The notes beneath the pieces were generated by a model. That model searched no databases. It worked only from the letters and a program-made list of their open reading frames with translations, and was not told where the DNA came from. Shown in pieces: positions 24,581 through 32,894 of a stretch of DNA of 64,000 bases (the stretch's first letter is position 1; every line of letters begins with the position of its first letter). The position numbers and the translations under genes were made by a program. The stretch comes from Amycolatopsis thermophila (GTDB lineage Bacteria; Actinomycetota; Actinomycetes; Mycobacteriales; Pseudonocardiaceae): the NCBI RefSeq assembly GCF_030814215.1, contig NZ_JAUSUT010000001.1, forward strand, positions 4,712,001 to 4,776,000, read 5' to 3'.

Positions 24581-24595
24581 CACCGTTACCCTGCA

Positions 24596-24613
24596 TAGTT
24601 GAACGCACAACTA
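24596..24613. promoter_or_regulatory. Putative operator before the flavin reductase
   Basis: TAGTTG and CAACTA form perfect 6-bp arms separated by 6 bp, ending 19 bp before the start codon. The layout fits a dimeric MarR- or TetR-type repressor at the promoter. The regulator is not encoded nearby. Confidence 0.5.
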
Positions 24614-24632
24614 CCTGAGCAGGGTGAGGTCC

Positions 24633-25244
24633 ATGTCCCGCACACTCGTGGTCGTCTCGGCCGGCCTGAGCAGCCCTTCCTCGACACGGCTGCTGGGCGA
24701 CCGCCTCGCGCAGGCCACCGCCCGCGAGATCGACGCCCAGGTCGAGGTCGTCGAGCTGCGCGATCTCGCCACCGACATCGCCAACAACCTCGTCACGGGC
24801 TTCCCCAGCCCCAAGCTGGACGAGGCGATCGGAACCGTGACCCGCGCGGACGGCCTCATCGTGGTCACGCCGATCTTCAACGCCTCCTACAGCGGCCTGT
24901 TCAAGTCGTTCTTCGACGTGATCGAGGCCGGCTCGCTGCAGGGCAAGCCGGTCCTCATCGCCGCCACCGCGGGCACCGCCCGGCACTCGCTCGCCCTCGA
25001 GTTCGCCCTGCGGCCGCTGTTCGCCTACCTGCGCGCCGACGTCGTGCCCACCGCCGTGTTCGCCGCGTCCGAGGACTGGGGCGCGGCCGACGGCCCGGAC
25101 GGCGACCTCACCGCCCGCATCGACCGCGCCGCCGGTGAACTGGCCGCGGTGATGGGCGGACGGCAGGCCGCCGCGCCCGCCACCGACGAGGAGGAGTTCG
25201 TCCCGTTCGAGGCGCAGCTCGCCCGGCTGGGCATCACGTCATAG
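24633..25244 (+). CDS. NADPH-dependent FMN reductase family protein (CE1759-like)
   Basis: A 203-residue flavodoxin-like reductase. LVVVSAGLSSPSSTRLLGDRL is the phosphate-binding loop region of FMN. TPIFNASYSGLFKSFFDVIE is the strongly conserved block of this family, and IAATAGTARHSLALEFALRPLF follows. It should reduce FMN or a quinone-like acceptor with NADPH in the cytoplasm. I chose the ATG at 24633 because GTGAGG precedes it; a GTG at 24624 is inside that site. Its 3' end overlaps the convergent acyl-CoA dehydrogenase by 11 bp. Confidence 0.88.
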   Translation: MSRTLVVVSAGLSSPSSTRLLGDRLAQATAREIDAQVEVVELRDLATDIANNLVTGFPSPKLDEAIGTVTRADGLIVVTPIFNASYSGLFKSFFDVIEAGSLQGKPVLIAATAGTARHSLALEFALRPLFAYLRADVVPTAVFAASEDWGAADGPDGDLTARIDRAAGELAAVMGGRQAAAPATDEEEFVPFEAQLARLGITS

Positions 25245-26394
25245 CGTTGACGCCGGTCAGGTCCCGGCCGATGATCAGCTTCTGCACCTGGCTGGTGCCC
25301 TCGTACAGGGTCAGCACGCGGGCGTCCCGGACGTACTTGCCGACCGGGTACTCGTCGATGAACCCGTAACCGCCGAACACCTGCAGGCAGCTGTTCGTCA
25401 CGCGCACCGCGGTCTCGCTCGCGTGGTACTTCGCCGCCGAGGCGTCCGTCGCGTACTCCTTCGGCTTCACCCCGGCGTCGGCCATGCGGGCGACCTGGTG
25501 CGTGAGCAGGCGCGAGGCCTGCACGTCCACCGCCGCGTCCGCGAGCAGCTCCTGCACCAGCTGGAACGAGGCGATCGGCTTGCCGAACTGCTCCCGCTCG
25601 GTCGCGTACCGGGTGGCCGCGTCCAGCGCGGCCTGGGCCACGCCGACGGCGCCCGCGGCCACCGAGATGCGGCCCCGCGACAGCGTGCCGAGCGCGATGC
25701 CGAGGCCCTTACCGACCTCGCCGAGCCGTGCCGAGTCGGGCACGCGCACGTTGTCGTAGGTCAGCTCGGCGGTCGCCTGGCCGCGCAGGCCCAGCTTGCC
25801 CTTGATCTCCTTGGCCGTGAAGCCGGGGGAGCCGGTGGGCACCAGGAACGCGGTGATGCCGGATTCGCCGGTGCGCGCGAACGTCAGCGCGACCTCGGCC
25901 CAGGTGCCGTTGGTGATGAACATCTTGCTGCCGTTGATCACCCAGTCGCCGCCGTCCCGCTTCGCGCGGGTGGTCAGCGACCCGGCGTCGGATCCGGTGC
26001 CCGGCTCGGTGAGGCCGAAGCAGCCCAGCGCCTCGCCGCTGATCAGGCGCGGCAGCCACTCCTGCTTCTGCTCGTCGGTGCCGTGCGCGGCGATCGTCTT
26101 CGACACCAGGCCGAGCGACACCGACACGATCCCGCGCACGGCCGAGTCGCCGCGGCCCAGCTCCTCGGTGACCAGGACGTAGGACAGCATGTCGGCGTCC
26201 ACGCCGCCGTACCGCTCGTCCAGGGTCAGGCCGAGGAACCCGAGCTCGCCCAGCCGCCGCACGACGCTCTGGTCGACCTGCTCGGCGCGGTCCCACTCGC
26301 GGGCGTTCGGCACGATCTCGGCGTCCACGAACTCCGCCGCCATCCGGCGGAAGTCGCGCTGGGTCTCGGTCAGCCCGAAATCCCGTGCCAGCAT
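25234..26394 (-). CDS. Acyl-CoA dehydrogenase
   Basis: A 386-residue FAD enzyme catalysing alpha,beta-dehydrogenation of an acyl-CoA. Visible motifs are CFGLTEPGTGSDAGSLTT and FITNGTWAEVALTFA (FAD binding), REQFGKPIASFQLVQ, and the C-terminal QVFGGYGFIDEYPVGKYVRDARVLTLYEGTS. The catalytic base region YEGT contains the expected Glu. It is the last gene of the minus-strand acid-catabolic operon (CoA-transferase A/B, 3-hydroxyacyl-CoA dehydrogenase, ACAD). Electrons would pass to ETF. Chain-length preference is not evident. Confidence 0.93.
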   Translation of the reverse strand: MLARDFGLTETQRDFRRMAAEFVDAEIVPNAREWDRAEQVDQSVVRRLGELGFLGLTLDERYGGVDADMLSYVLVTEELGRGDSAVRGIVSVSLGLVSKTIAAHGTDEQKQEWLPRLISGEALGCFGLTEPGTGSDAGSLTTRAKRDGGDWVINGSKMFITNGTWAEVALTFARTGESGITAFLVPTGSPGFTAKEIKGKLGLRGQATAELTYDNVRVPDSARLGEVGKGLGIALGTLSRGRISVAAGAVGVAQAALDAATRYATEREQFGKPIASFQLVQELLADAAVDVQASRLLTHQVARMADAGVKPKEYATDASAAKYHASETAVRVTNSCLQVFGGYGFIDEYPVGKYVRDARVLTLYEGTSQVQKLIIGRDLTGVNAMT

Positions 26395-26408
26395 GGTTCT
26401 TCTCCTTC

Positions 26409-27896
26409 TCAGACGTCTTCGGGCGCGGGGCCGGCGGCGGTGAGCGGCAGGCCGAGCTGCGCCCGCTCGGTCAGCCAGCGCGTCGGCCGGTAGCGCGGGT
26501 CACCCGTCGCCTCGTGCAGGGCGCGCTGCAGTGTGAGCAGCCGGGCCGGCCCGATCTCGTCGCCCCACGACAGCGGGCCCTTCGGGTAGCCGAGTCCGAG
26601 CCGCACGCCGAGGTCGATGTCCTCCGGCGCGGCGATGCCCTGCTCCGCGATCGAGGCCGCCACGGACACGATCGACGACACCAGCCGCTGCGCGACCCCG
26701 CCCTCGACGTCCCGCACGACCGTCACCGCCTTCTCGCCGCGGGCCAGCACCGCCCGCGCGTCCCGCGCCGCGGCCGGGTCGGTGGCCGGGGTGATCGCCA
26801 GGACCCGGCGCCCGGTCCGCACCGACAGCGGGTCGACGCCGAAGGTCCGCTCCGGCGGCAGGCCCTGGGCGGCGATCACGGTCGCCACCGTCGTTCCCCA
26901 CGTCGCGACCAGCGCGACCGCATCCCCGGTCAGGCTGTCGGTCACCTTCGCCCCGGCGTCGGTGAGCACCGCGCGCAACTCCGCGTCGTCCGTCCACACC
27001 GGACGGTCCGGGTCGCCGGTGACCGGCTTTTCCGCCGGCTTTTCCGCGCCGGGCGAGTAGTCGAACCAGCCCTGCCCGGTCTTGCGGCCGTGCAGGCCGG
27101 CGGCGACCCGGTTCGGGGTCAGGAACGATGCGCGCAGCCGGTCGGCGTAGCGGAACCCGGCCCAGATCGACTCGATCACCGTGGCGGTCACGTCCAGCCC
27201 GGTGAGGTCCATCAGCTCGAACGGGCCCATCTTCAGCCCGAGCACGTCCCGCGCGACGCGGTCCAGCTCGGCGGGCTCGGCGACCTGGCGCTCCAGCAGG
27301 GCCAGGGCCTCGGTGACCAGGCCGCGGCCGGCGTGGTTGATCAGGAAACCCGGCGTGTCGGACACGACGACCGCGCTGTGCCCGGTCCGGCGGACCAGCT
27401 CCGAGACCGTGTCCACGACGCCGGCCCGGGTGCGGGCGCCCGGGATCACCTCGACGATCTTCATCAGCGGCGCCGGGTTGAAGAAGTGCAGCCCGACCAG
27501 GCGGGACGGATCCGACAGGCGCGCCGCGATCTGCGTGACCGGCAGCGACGAGGTGTTGGTGGCGAACACCGTCGTGGCCGGCAGCGCGTTCTCCAGTTGG
27601 GTGAACAGCGCGGCCTTGGTGTCCAGGTCCTCCCGGATCGCCTCGATCACCAGGTCCACCTCGCCCGGCTCGGCCGGCGAGCCCAGCGGCACCAGGCGCT
27701 GCGCGATCGCGGCGGCCTCCTCGGCGGTGCTGCGGCCCTTCTGCACGGCGCGGTCGAGCATGCCGCGGACGAACTCCACGGCCTCGCCGACCGACTCGGG
27801 CCGGGCGTCGGCCAGCTCCACGGTGTGCCCGGCGGTGGCGGCCCACTGGGCGATCCCGCGGCCCATCACCCCGGTCCCGACGATCCTGATGCGCAC
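26409..27896 (-). CDS. 3-hydroxyacyl-CoA dehydrogenase (PaaH-like, duplicated C-terminal domain)
   Basis: A 495-residue NAD-dependent enzyme oxidising a 3-hydroxyacyl-CoA. The N-terminus has RIVGTGVMGRGIAQWAATAG (NAD loop) and FATNTSSLPVTQIA; catalytic HFFNPAPLMKIVEVI and GFLINHAGRGL follow. The 3HCDH C-terminal domain occurs twice (ending about residue 285 and in the last 100 residues), as in PaaH/FadB2-type proteins. I chose GTG 27896 because AAGGAGAGG sits just upstream; an ATG at 27911 overlaps the preceding stop by 4 nt and is an alternative. It is in operon with the CoA-transferase and ACAD. Confidence 0.9.
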   Translation of the reverse strand: MRIRIVGTGVMGRGIAQWAATAGHTVELADARPESVGEAVEFVRGMLDRAVQKGRSTAEEAAAIAQRLVPLGSPAEPGEVDLVIEAIREDLDTKAALFTQLENALPATTVFATNTSSLPVTQIAARLSDPSRLVGLHFFNPAPLMKIVEVIPGARTRAGVVDTVSELVRRTGHSAVVVSDTPGFLINHAGRGLVTEALALLERQVAEPAELDRVARDVLGLKMGPFELMDLTGLDVTATVIESIWAGFRYADRLRASFLTPNRVAAGLHGRKTGQGWFDYSPGAEKPAEKPVTGDPDRPVWTDDAELRAVLTDAGAKVTDSLTGDAVALVATWGTTVATVIAAQGLPPERTFGVDPLSVRTGRRVLAITPATDPAAARDARAVLARGEKAVTVVRDVEGGVAQRLVSSIVSVAASIAEQGIAAPEDIDLGVRLGLGYPKGPLSWGDEIGPARLLTLQRALHEATGDPRYRPTRWLTERAQLGLPLTAAGPAPEDV

Positions 27897-27907
27897 GGTC
27901 CTCTCCT

Positions 27908-28672
27908 TCATCGCAGATACACCCGCTCCGGGTCGACATCCTCGCGCAGCAACCGTAGTTCCGCCTCGGTGGGCGGTTCGATCACCGGCACGTCGTCGGC
28001 GACCTGCAACGGCCATCCGGTCGACTCGCGCGCCTGCTCGACGGTGACGCCGGGGTGCCGCGCGACCAGCCGCAGCTCCTCGCCGGGGCCGCCTCGGGCC
28101 AGGATGCCCAGCTCGGTGATCACCTTCGTGACGCCGAGCCCGAACGGTTCCACCCCGTCGGCGAGCGCGCGGTCCGGGCCGGGGGAGGTGCAGAAGTCCA
28201 GTTCGTCCACAAAGGACCGCGGATCGTGGCGGCGCATCACCACGAACACCTCGCGCGAGTTCGCCATGACCTCCATCGCACCACCGGGACCGGGCAGCCG
28301 CACCTTCGGCGAGTGCCAGTCGCCGATCACCGACGAGTTCAGGTTTCCCCAGCGGTCGATCTGCGCCGCGCCGAGGAACCCGACGTCGATGTGCCCGCCC
28401 TGCAGCACGTACCCGAACAGCGCGGGCATCGACAGCACCGCCTCGGCGCCGGTGATCAGCACCGCGTCCGCGATGGTCTCCGGCAGGTGCGACGGGTGCG
28501 CCCCGCACACGCCGGACTCGTAGACGATCTCCAGGTCCGGCGCGACGGTCAGGTGCGCCAGTGACGCGGCGAGCGTGGGCAGGCCGATCCCGGCGAACAC
28601 CGTGCGCCTGCCGGCCAGCTCGCGGGAGGCGACGACGGAGAGGACTTCCGACGCTGTTGTCACCGTGGCCAT
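27908..28672 (-). CDS. CoA-transferase subunit B (glutaconate/3-oxoadipate type)
   Basis: A 254-residue beta subunit of a class I CoA-transferase. VFAGIGLPTLAASLAHL and EIVYESGVCGAHP are family blocks; the Glu of YESG (residue 52) corresponds to the catalytic Glu of glutaconate CoA-transferase GctB. This argues for a true transferase rather than a hydrolase such as IpdAB. I favour ATG 28672; a GTG at 28681 overlapping the A-subunit stop by 4 nt is equally possible. With subunit A it would activate a free carboxylic acid by taking CoA from another acyl-CoA. Confidence 0.88.
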   Translation of the reverse strand: MATVTTASEVLSVVASRELAGRRTVFAGIGLPTLAASLAHLTVAPDLEIVYESGVCGAHPSHLPETIADAVLITGAEAVLSMPALFGYVLQGGHIDVGFLGAAQIDRWGNLNSSVIGDWHSPKVRLPGPGGAMEVMANSREVFVVMRRHDPRSFVDELDFCTSPGPDRALADGVEPFGLGVTKVITELGILARGGPGEELRLVARHPGVTVEQARESTGWPLQVADDVPVIEPPTEAELRLLREDVDPERVYLR

Positions 28673-28677
28673 GTCCG

Positions 28678-29610
28678 TCACAACCTCCGTCCGTAGTTCA
28701 CCGGTTCGCTGAGCGCCTCGCCGACCGCCAGACCCGCCCAGAACTCCTCGCCCAGCTTGGCGACGTACTCGGCGTGGTCGGCCGTGCCGTGCACCCACTC
28801 CGCCATCCACGCGGCCAGTTTTTCCTTGTCCCTGCTGATCCCCGACCACGCGCGGTAGAAGGCGTTGTCGCGGTCGTAGTAGCCCTGGGCGAACGACGGG
28901 TGCGCGCCGCGCGGGCACTCGACCACCGCGTCGACCGCGTGCGCGGGGACGACCGTGCGGTTCGGGTCGGAGCGGACCACCTCGTCGGGCACGACCTCCT
29001 CGACGACCACGATCGCCTTCTCCGCGGCGAACACCGCCTCGGCCTGGATGCCGGTGAGTCCCCAGATCTGGGTGTTGCCCGACCGGTCCGCGCGCTGGGC
29101 GTGGATGATCGTGACGTCCGGGTTCACCGGCGGGACGACGTAGATCTGCTCACCGTCACCGTAGGGCGAGGTGACCTTGCGGATGTCCGGGTTGACGCGC
29201 GGCAGGTCGGAGCCGGCGTAGGAGCGCAGCGGGTAGAACGGCAGGCGCTGCGCCCCGGCGAGGTAGCGGCAGATCATGCCGTAGTGGCTGTACTCCTCGA
29301 ACTCCAGCGGCTCGGGATCGGCGTGCTCGACGCGGCGGCGCAGCTCGCCCAGTGAGCCGGCCGAGGAGTTGCCGACGAACGACGACACCAGCTTGCGCAC
29401 GCACCCGCCGGCGAGCATCTGGTCGACGACGATGTCGGCGGTCATCCGGACGACGGTGAGGTCGCGGCGGCCCTGGCGGATGATCTCGTGCCCGGCCGCG
29501 GTGGGGATGAGGTGCGTGAACCCCTCGAGCGAGACGGTGTCACCGTCGCGCACGAAGGCCGCGACGGCGTCGGCCAGGCTCATCGTCTTGTCCGGGCTCG
29601 GACGGGGCAT
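28678..29610 (-). CDS. CoA-transferase subunit A (glutaconate/3-oxoadipate type)
   Basis: A 310-residue alpha subunit. TMSLADAVAAFVRDGDTVSLEGFTHLIP near the N-terminus, LAGGCVRKLVSSFVGNSSAGSLGEL, and a long insertion with VNPDVTIIHAQRADRSGNTQIWG match the GctA/CatI branch, which is longer than PcaI. It is the first gene of the minus-strand operon and is divergent from a LysR regulator. With the dehydrogenases downstream it suggests CoA activation and beta-oxidation of a dicarboxylic or branched acid. The acid is not identifiable. Confidence 0.88.
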   Translation of the reverse strand: MPRPSPDKTMSLADAVAAFVRDGDTVSLEGFTHLIPTAAGHEIIRQGRRDLTVVRMTADIVVDQMLAGGCVRKLVSSFVGNSSAGSLGELRRRVEHADPEPLEFEEYSHYGMICRYLAGAQRLPFYPLRSYAGSDLPRVNPDIRKVTSPYGDGEQIYVVPPVNPDVTIIHAQRADRSGNTQIWGLTGIQAEAVFAAEKAIVVVEEVVPDEVVRSDPNRTVVPAHAVDAVVECPRGAHPSFAQGYYDRDNAFYRAWSGISRDKEKLAAWMAEWVHGTADHAEYVAKLGEEFWAGLAVGEALSEPVNYGRRL

Positions 29611-29672
29611 CGTCGCTCCTGCTCGGGTCGGTGGACGGGGCGGTCTTCACCGTGCCACCGAGATTGATTAGT

Positions 29673-29686
29673 GTCCAATACCGAAT
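29673..29686. promoter_or_regulatory. Putative LysR operator, copy 1
   Basis: GTCCAATACCGAAT lies in the divergent gap between the CoA-transferase operon and lysR. The identical 14-mer occurs inverted at 30644-30657, upstream of the MHS transporter. The surrounding TCCAATACCGAATCGGA is an interrupted dyad. Two exact copies flanking the regulator gene suggest the LysR-type regulator's binding site. Confidence 0.65.
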
Positions 29687-29716
29687 CGGAGTCAGATCAA
29701 GACGGAGGCCGTAATA

Positions 29717-30616
29717 GTGGAGCTGCGCTACCTCACGTCGTTCCTGGCCGTGGCCGAGGAGCTGCACTTCGGGCGGGCCGCCAAGCGGCTGCAGATGGCG
29801 CAGCCGCCGCTGTCCCAGCAGATCCGGCAGCTGGAGAAGGAGCTCGGGGTCCAGCTGTTCGAGCGCAACACCCGGTCCGTGCGTCTGACCAGCGCGGGGG
29901 AGTCGTTCCTCGAACCGGTGCGGCAGGTGATGGAGGACCTCGACATCGCGACGAAGGCCGCCCGGGCTGCCGGACGGGGCGAGTACGGGCGCGTGACGGT
30001 CGGCTTCGCGGGCGCGTCGAGCCACGAGAGCCTGCCACTGCTCACCCGTGCGGTGCGAGCCGCCCACCCCGGGTTGGAGCTGGTGATGCGCGGTCAGACG
30101 TACGCCAACGTGGCGCTCGCGCGGGTCGCCGACGGCTCGCTGGACCTGGGCTTCGTGCGGTTGCCGATCACCGCGCCGGGGGTCGAGGCGCGGGTGATCG
30201 ACGAGGAGGAGATGATCTGCGCGCTGCCGTCGGACCACCCCCTGGCCCGGCTGGACGAGGTGCCGGTGGAGGCGCTGGCCGAGGAACCGTTCGTGAGCTT
30301 CCCGGCCAACGCGGGGTCGAGCGTGCGGGACGCGACCGTGCGGGTCTGCGTGTCGGCCGGGTTCAATCCGCGCGTGGTGCAGGAGGCGCCGGACTCGTAC
30401 ACGATTCTCGCGCTGGTGGCCGCCGGGGTCGGGGTGACGTTGACCGTGTCGTCCTGTCAGCACATCCAGCAGACGGGCCTGGCGTACCGGCGGCTGGCCG
30501 GGGAGCCGGTGCGGTTGCAGGCCGCGCTGGCCTGGCGGCGCGACAACCCGTCCGCGGCGCTGCGGACGGTGCTCGCCATCGCGGAGCAGGCGCTGCCGAC
30601 GCCCCGCCGCGATTGA
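29717..30616 (+). CDS. LysR family transcriptional regulator
   Basis: A 299-residue LTTR. The N-terminal winged helix is MELRYLTSFLAVAEELHFGRAAKRLQMAQPPLSQQIRQLE (residues 1-40), closest in pattern to CatR/BenM-type regulators. The effector-binding domain runs from about residue 92. The GTG at 29717 follows GACGGAGG. It is flanked on both sides by identical 14-bp motifs and probably activates the divergent CoA-transferase operon and the following transporter-MaoC pair. The inducer is probably the acid being degraded. Confidence 0.92.
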   Translation: MELRYLTSFLAVAEELHFGRAAKRLQMAQPPLSQQIRQLEKELGVQLFERNTRSVRLTSAGESFLEPVRQVMEDLDIATKAARAAGRGEYGRVTVGFAGASSHESLPLLTRAVRAAHPGLELVMRGQTYANVALARVADGSLDLGFVRLPITAPGVEARVIDEEEMICALPSDHPLARLDEVPVEALAEEPFVSFPANAGSSVRDATVRVCVSAGFNPRVVQEAPDSYTILALVAAGVGVTLTVSSCQHIQQTGLAYRRLAGEPVRLQAALAWRRDNPSAALRTVLAIAEQALPTPRRD

Positions 30617-30643
30617 GACGACCGCCGTCTTGCCGGGGGCGTC

Positions 30644-30657
30644 ATTCGGTATTGGAC
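30644..30657. promoter_or_regulatory. Putative LysR operator, copy 2 (inverted)
   Basis: ATTCGGTATTGGAC is the exact reverse complement of the motif at 29673-29686. It is 65 bp upstream of the MHS transporter start, a usual distance for LysR activation sites. Confidence 0.65.
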
Positions 30658-30721
30658 TCTTCTAGGTTCCGTTTGGCACGGTGTGCGAGCAACACGGGAT
30701 CTCAAGGGAGAGAAAATCACC

Positions 30722-32032
30722 ATGAGCGCGGCCACCGCGGCCAGACGAGCGGGTATCGGGTCGTTCATCGGCTCGACCATCGAATGGTTCGACTTCTACA
30801 TCTACGGCACCGCCTCGGCGCTGGTGTTCGACAAGGTCTTCTTCCCCGAACTGGACGGGGCGCTGGGGACGCTCGTGGCGTTCGCGACGTTCTGGGTGGG
30901 CTTCCTGGCCCGTCCGCTGGGCGGCATCGTCTTCGGCCACTACGGTGACCGGCTCGGGCGCAAGAAGACCCTGGTCATCACGCTGCTGATGATGGGCGTC
31001 TCGACCACCCTGATCGGCGTCCTGCCCTCCTACGCGCAGATCGGCATCGCCGCGCCGGTGCTGCTCATCGTGATCCGCATGGTGCAGGGCATCGGCCTCG
31101 GGGGCGAGTGGGGCGGTTCCGTGCTGATCGCGTCCGAGCACGCACCCAAGGGCAAGTCGATCCTCTACGGCGCGTTCGCCCAGCAGGGGTCGCCCGTCGG
31201 CAACACCCTGAGCACCGTCAGCTTCCTCGCGATCAGCCAGCTGCCGGACGACGCGTTCACCTCGTGGGGGTGGCGGGTGCCGTTCCTGTTCTCCGCGCTG
31301 CTGGTGATCGTCGGCCTGTTCATCCGGCTGCGGGTGGCCGAGTCGCCCGCGATGGCCAACCTCATCGAGAAGAAGGCGGTCGCGAAGCTGCCGTTCACCG
31401 AGGTGATCCGCACCCAGCCGATGCTGATCGTGCTCGGCATCGGGGCGTGCACGATCGGGTTGTCGGCCACGTACTTCAAGTCGACGTTCGCGCTGTCCTG
31501 GGCGACCTCGGACCTCGGCTTCGACAAGTCGTCGTTCCTGACGATCATCCTCGTCGCCAACATCACGCAGATCCTGGTGCAGCCGTGGGGCGCGTGGATC
31601 GTGACGAAGATGCGCAGCTGGTCGCGCGCGGTCATCGTGATGCTGGTGCCGGAGATCATCCTGATGCCGTTGATGTTCCTGTTCATCGGCACCGAGAACT
31701 ACGCGCTGGCGATGGTCGGCACGGTGATCGCGACCGTCCCGCACTGCCTGTACTACGCGGCGCTGGCCGGCATGCTCGCCAGCCGCTTCCCGGCGCACGT
31801 GCGCTACACCGGAATCTCGCTGTGCTACCAGCTGTGCGGCACGTTGCTCGGCGGCACCACCCCGATCGTCGGGCAGTTCCTGCTCAACCAGACCGGGTCG
31901 ATCACCGCGGTGATCGCGTACGCGGTGTTCCAGGTGCTGCTGACCATGGGCTGCATGCTGGCCCTGCTGCGCAAACCCAACCACGACGACCGGGCCGGCG
32001 AGGAGCCGCGCACGCAGGCCGTCGCGGCCTGA
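30722..32032 (+). CDS. MFS transporter, metabolite:H+ symporter (MHS) family
   Basis: A 436-residue 12-segment transporter. GSFIGSTIEWFDFYIYGTASALVF at the N-terminus, GHYGDRLGRKKTLVITL between helices 2 and 3, and GEWGGSVLIASEHAP after helix 4 are MHS (ShiA/KgtP-like) signatures. It probably imports the carboxylic acid degraded by the divergent operon, with which it shares the LysR motif. The ATG at 30722 follows AGGGAGAGAAAA. The MaoC gene is 17 bp downstream. Confidence 0.92.
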   Translation: MSAATAARRAGIGSFIGSTIEWFDFYIYGTASALVFDKVFFPELDGALGTLVAFATFWVGFLARPLGGIVFGHYGDRLGRKKTLVITLLMMGVSTTLIGVLPSYAQIGIAAPVLLIVIRMVQGIGLGGEWGGSVLIASEHAPKGKSILYGAFAQQGSPVGNTLSTVSFLAISQLPDDAFTSWGWRVPFLFSALLVIVGLFIRLRVAESPAMANLIEKKAVAKLPFTEVIRTQPMLIVLGIGACTIGLSATYFKSTFALSWATSDLGFDKSSFLTIILVANITQILVQPWGAWIVTKMRSWSRAVIVMLVPEIILMPLMFLFIGTENYALAMVGTVIATVPHCLYYAALAGMLASRFPAHVRYTGISLCYQLCGTLLGGTTPIVGQFLLNQTGSITAVIAYAVFQVLLTMGCMLALLRKPNHDDRAGEEPRTQAVAA

Positions 32033-32049
32033 GGGAGGAGAGGAACCGC

Positions 32050-32508
32050 ATGCCGGTGGTGGCCGACGGGATCGCGGAGATCCTGGCGCTCAAGGGACGC
32101 GACCTCGGGTACTCGTCGTGGCGCGAGGTGACGCAGGAGCTGATCGACGCCTACGCCGAGGTGTCCGGGGATCACCAGTGGATCCACACCGACCCGGAGC
32201 GCGCCGCGCACGGCCCGTTCGGGCGGACGATCGCGCACGGGTACATGACGTTGAGCTGGGGCATCCCGCTCGTGGCCGAACTGCTGCAGGTGACCGGCGT
32301 CGGGATGGCCCTGAACTACGGCGTGAACAAGGTGCGCTTCCCCGCGCCCGTCCCGGTGGGCAGCCGCGTCCGGCTGCACGCCGAGATCGCCGACGTCGAG
32401 GAGGTCGGCCGCGGCGGCGTGCAGGTCACGCGCACGTTCACGTTCGAGATCGAGGGCTCGGACAAGCCGGCCTGCGTGGCGGAGTCGCTGACGCGCTACT
32501 ACCCCTAG
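32050..32508 (+). CDS. MaoC family dehydratase
   Basis: A 152-residue hot-dog-fold (R)-specific enoyl-CoA hydratase. The catalytic YAEVSGDHQWIHTDPERA (Asp-His hydratase motif, around residues 36-53) and FGRTIAHGYMTLSW are clear. It would hydrate a trans-2-enoyl-CoA, the step between the ACAD and the 3-hydroxyacyl-CoA dehydrogenase encoded across the divergent promoter. Stereochemistry usually differs between MaoC and L-specific HADs, so its exact step is open. The stop codon lies inside a CTAG that is the target duplication of the adjacent IS5-family remnant. Confidence 0.92.
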   Translation: MPVVADGIAEILALKGRDLGYSSWREVTQELIDAYAEVSGDHQWIHTDPERAAHGPFGRTIAHGYMTLSWGIPLVAELLQVTGVGMALNYGVNKVRFPAPVPVGSRVRLHAEIADVEEVGRGGVQVTRTFTFEIEGSDKPACVAESLTRYYP

Positions 32509-32807
32509 CGCGTGTCTGACAATGCCTTGGTCCAGGTGATCAGGGCATGCGGGACGACGGCTGGTCGGTAGTCGATGGCCAACTTGTCGTCACGAGTAGC
32601 CGGGGCTCGCCACTGTTTGGGCAGGTTGAACCGTCGTTCGACGACGTGGCGGCCGCGGTGGTCCGCCGCGTCGAATGCCGGTGGCCGGCCGCCGCGGGAA
32701 CCGCGACGTTGGCGGTGCCTGGCCTGGTCAGCCGGCTCGGGGATCACCGCGGTGCTGCCGCGGGTGAGCAGTTGTCCCCGGGTCGCTGGTGATGAGTAGG
32801 CCTTGAC
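32505..32807 (-). pseudogene. C-terminal fragment of an IS5-family transposase
   Basis: About 100 residues of recognisable transposase C-terminus. It contains the RRGSRGGRPPAFD block, the HVVERRFN segment that carries the last catalytic Glu of the DDE triad, and WTKALSDTR at the end. The first two Asp residues and the N-terminal two thirds are missing. Its stop codon falls in the CTAG duplication at 32505-32508. It cannot transpose alone. Confidence 0.85.
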
Positions 32808-32894
32808 GCCGCGGACCCGGTCAGGCCGGGTCCGGGCACCGCGACACCACCAGCCGCATCCCAACAACCAGCCACGACCTTTGTCAGACACGCC
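32509..32894. mobile_element. Internally deleted IS5-family element (386 bp) with intact ends
   Basis: CGCGTGTCTGACAA at the left end and, inverted, GGCGTGTCTGACAA at the right end match at 13 of 14 positions. Both are flanked by CTAG (32505-32508 and 32895-32898), a YTAR-like 4-bp target duplication expected of IS5-group elements. The interior keeps only the C-terminal third of the transposase. It is thus a deletion derivative that could move if a full element supplies transposase. It separates the convergent maoC and arcA genes. Confidence 0.88.

Noticed and set aside
32547-32799. Small plus-strand frames inside the IS5 remnant.
   Set aside because: They oppose the recognisable transposase fragment on the minus strand and have no ribosome-binding site.
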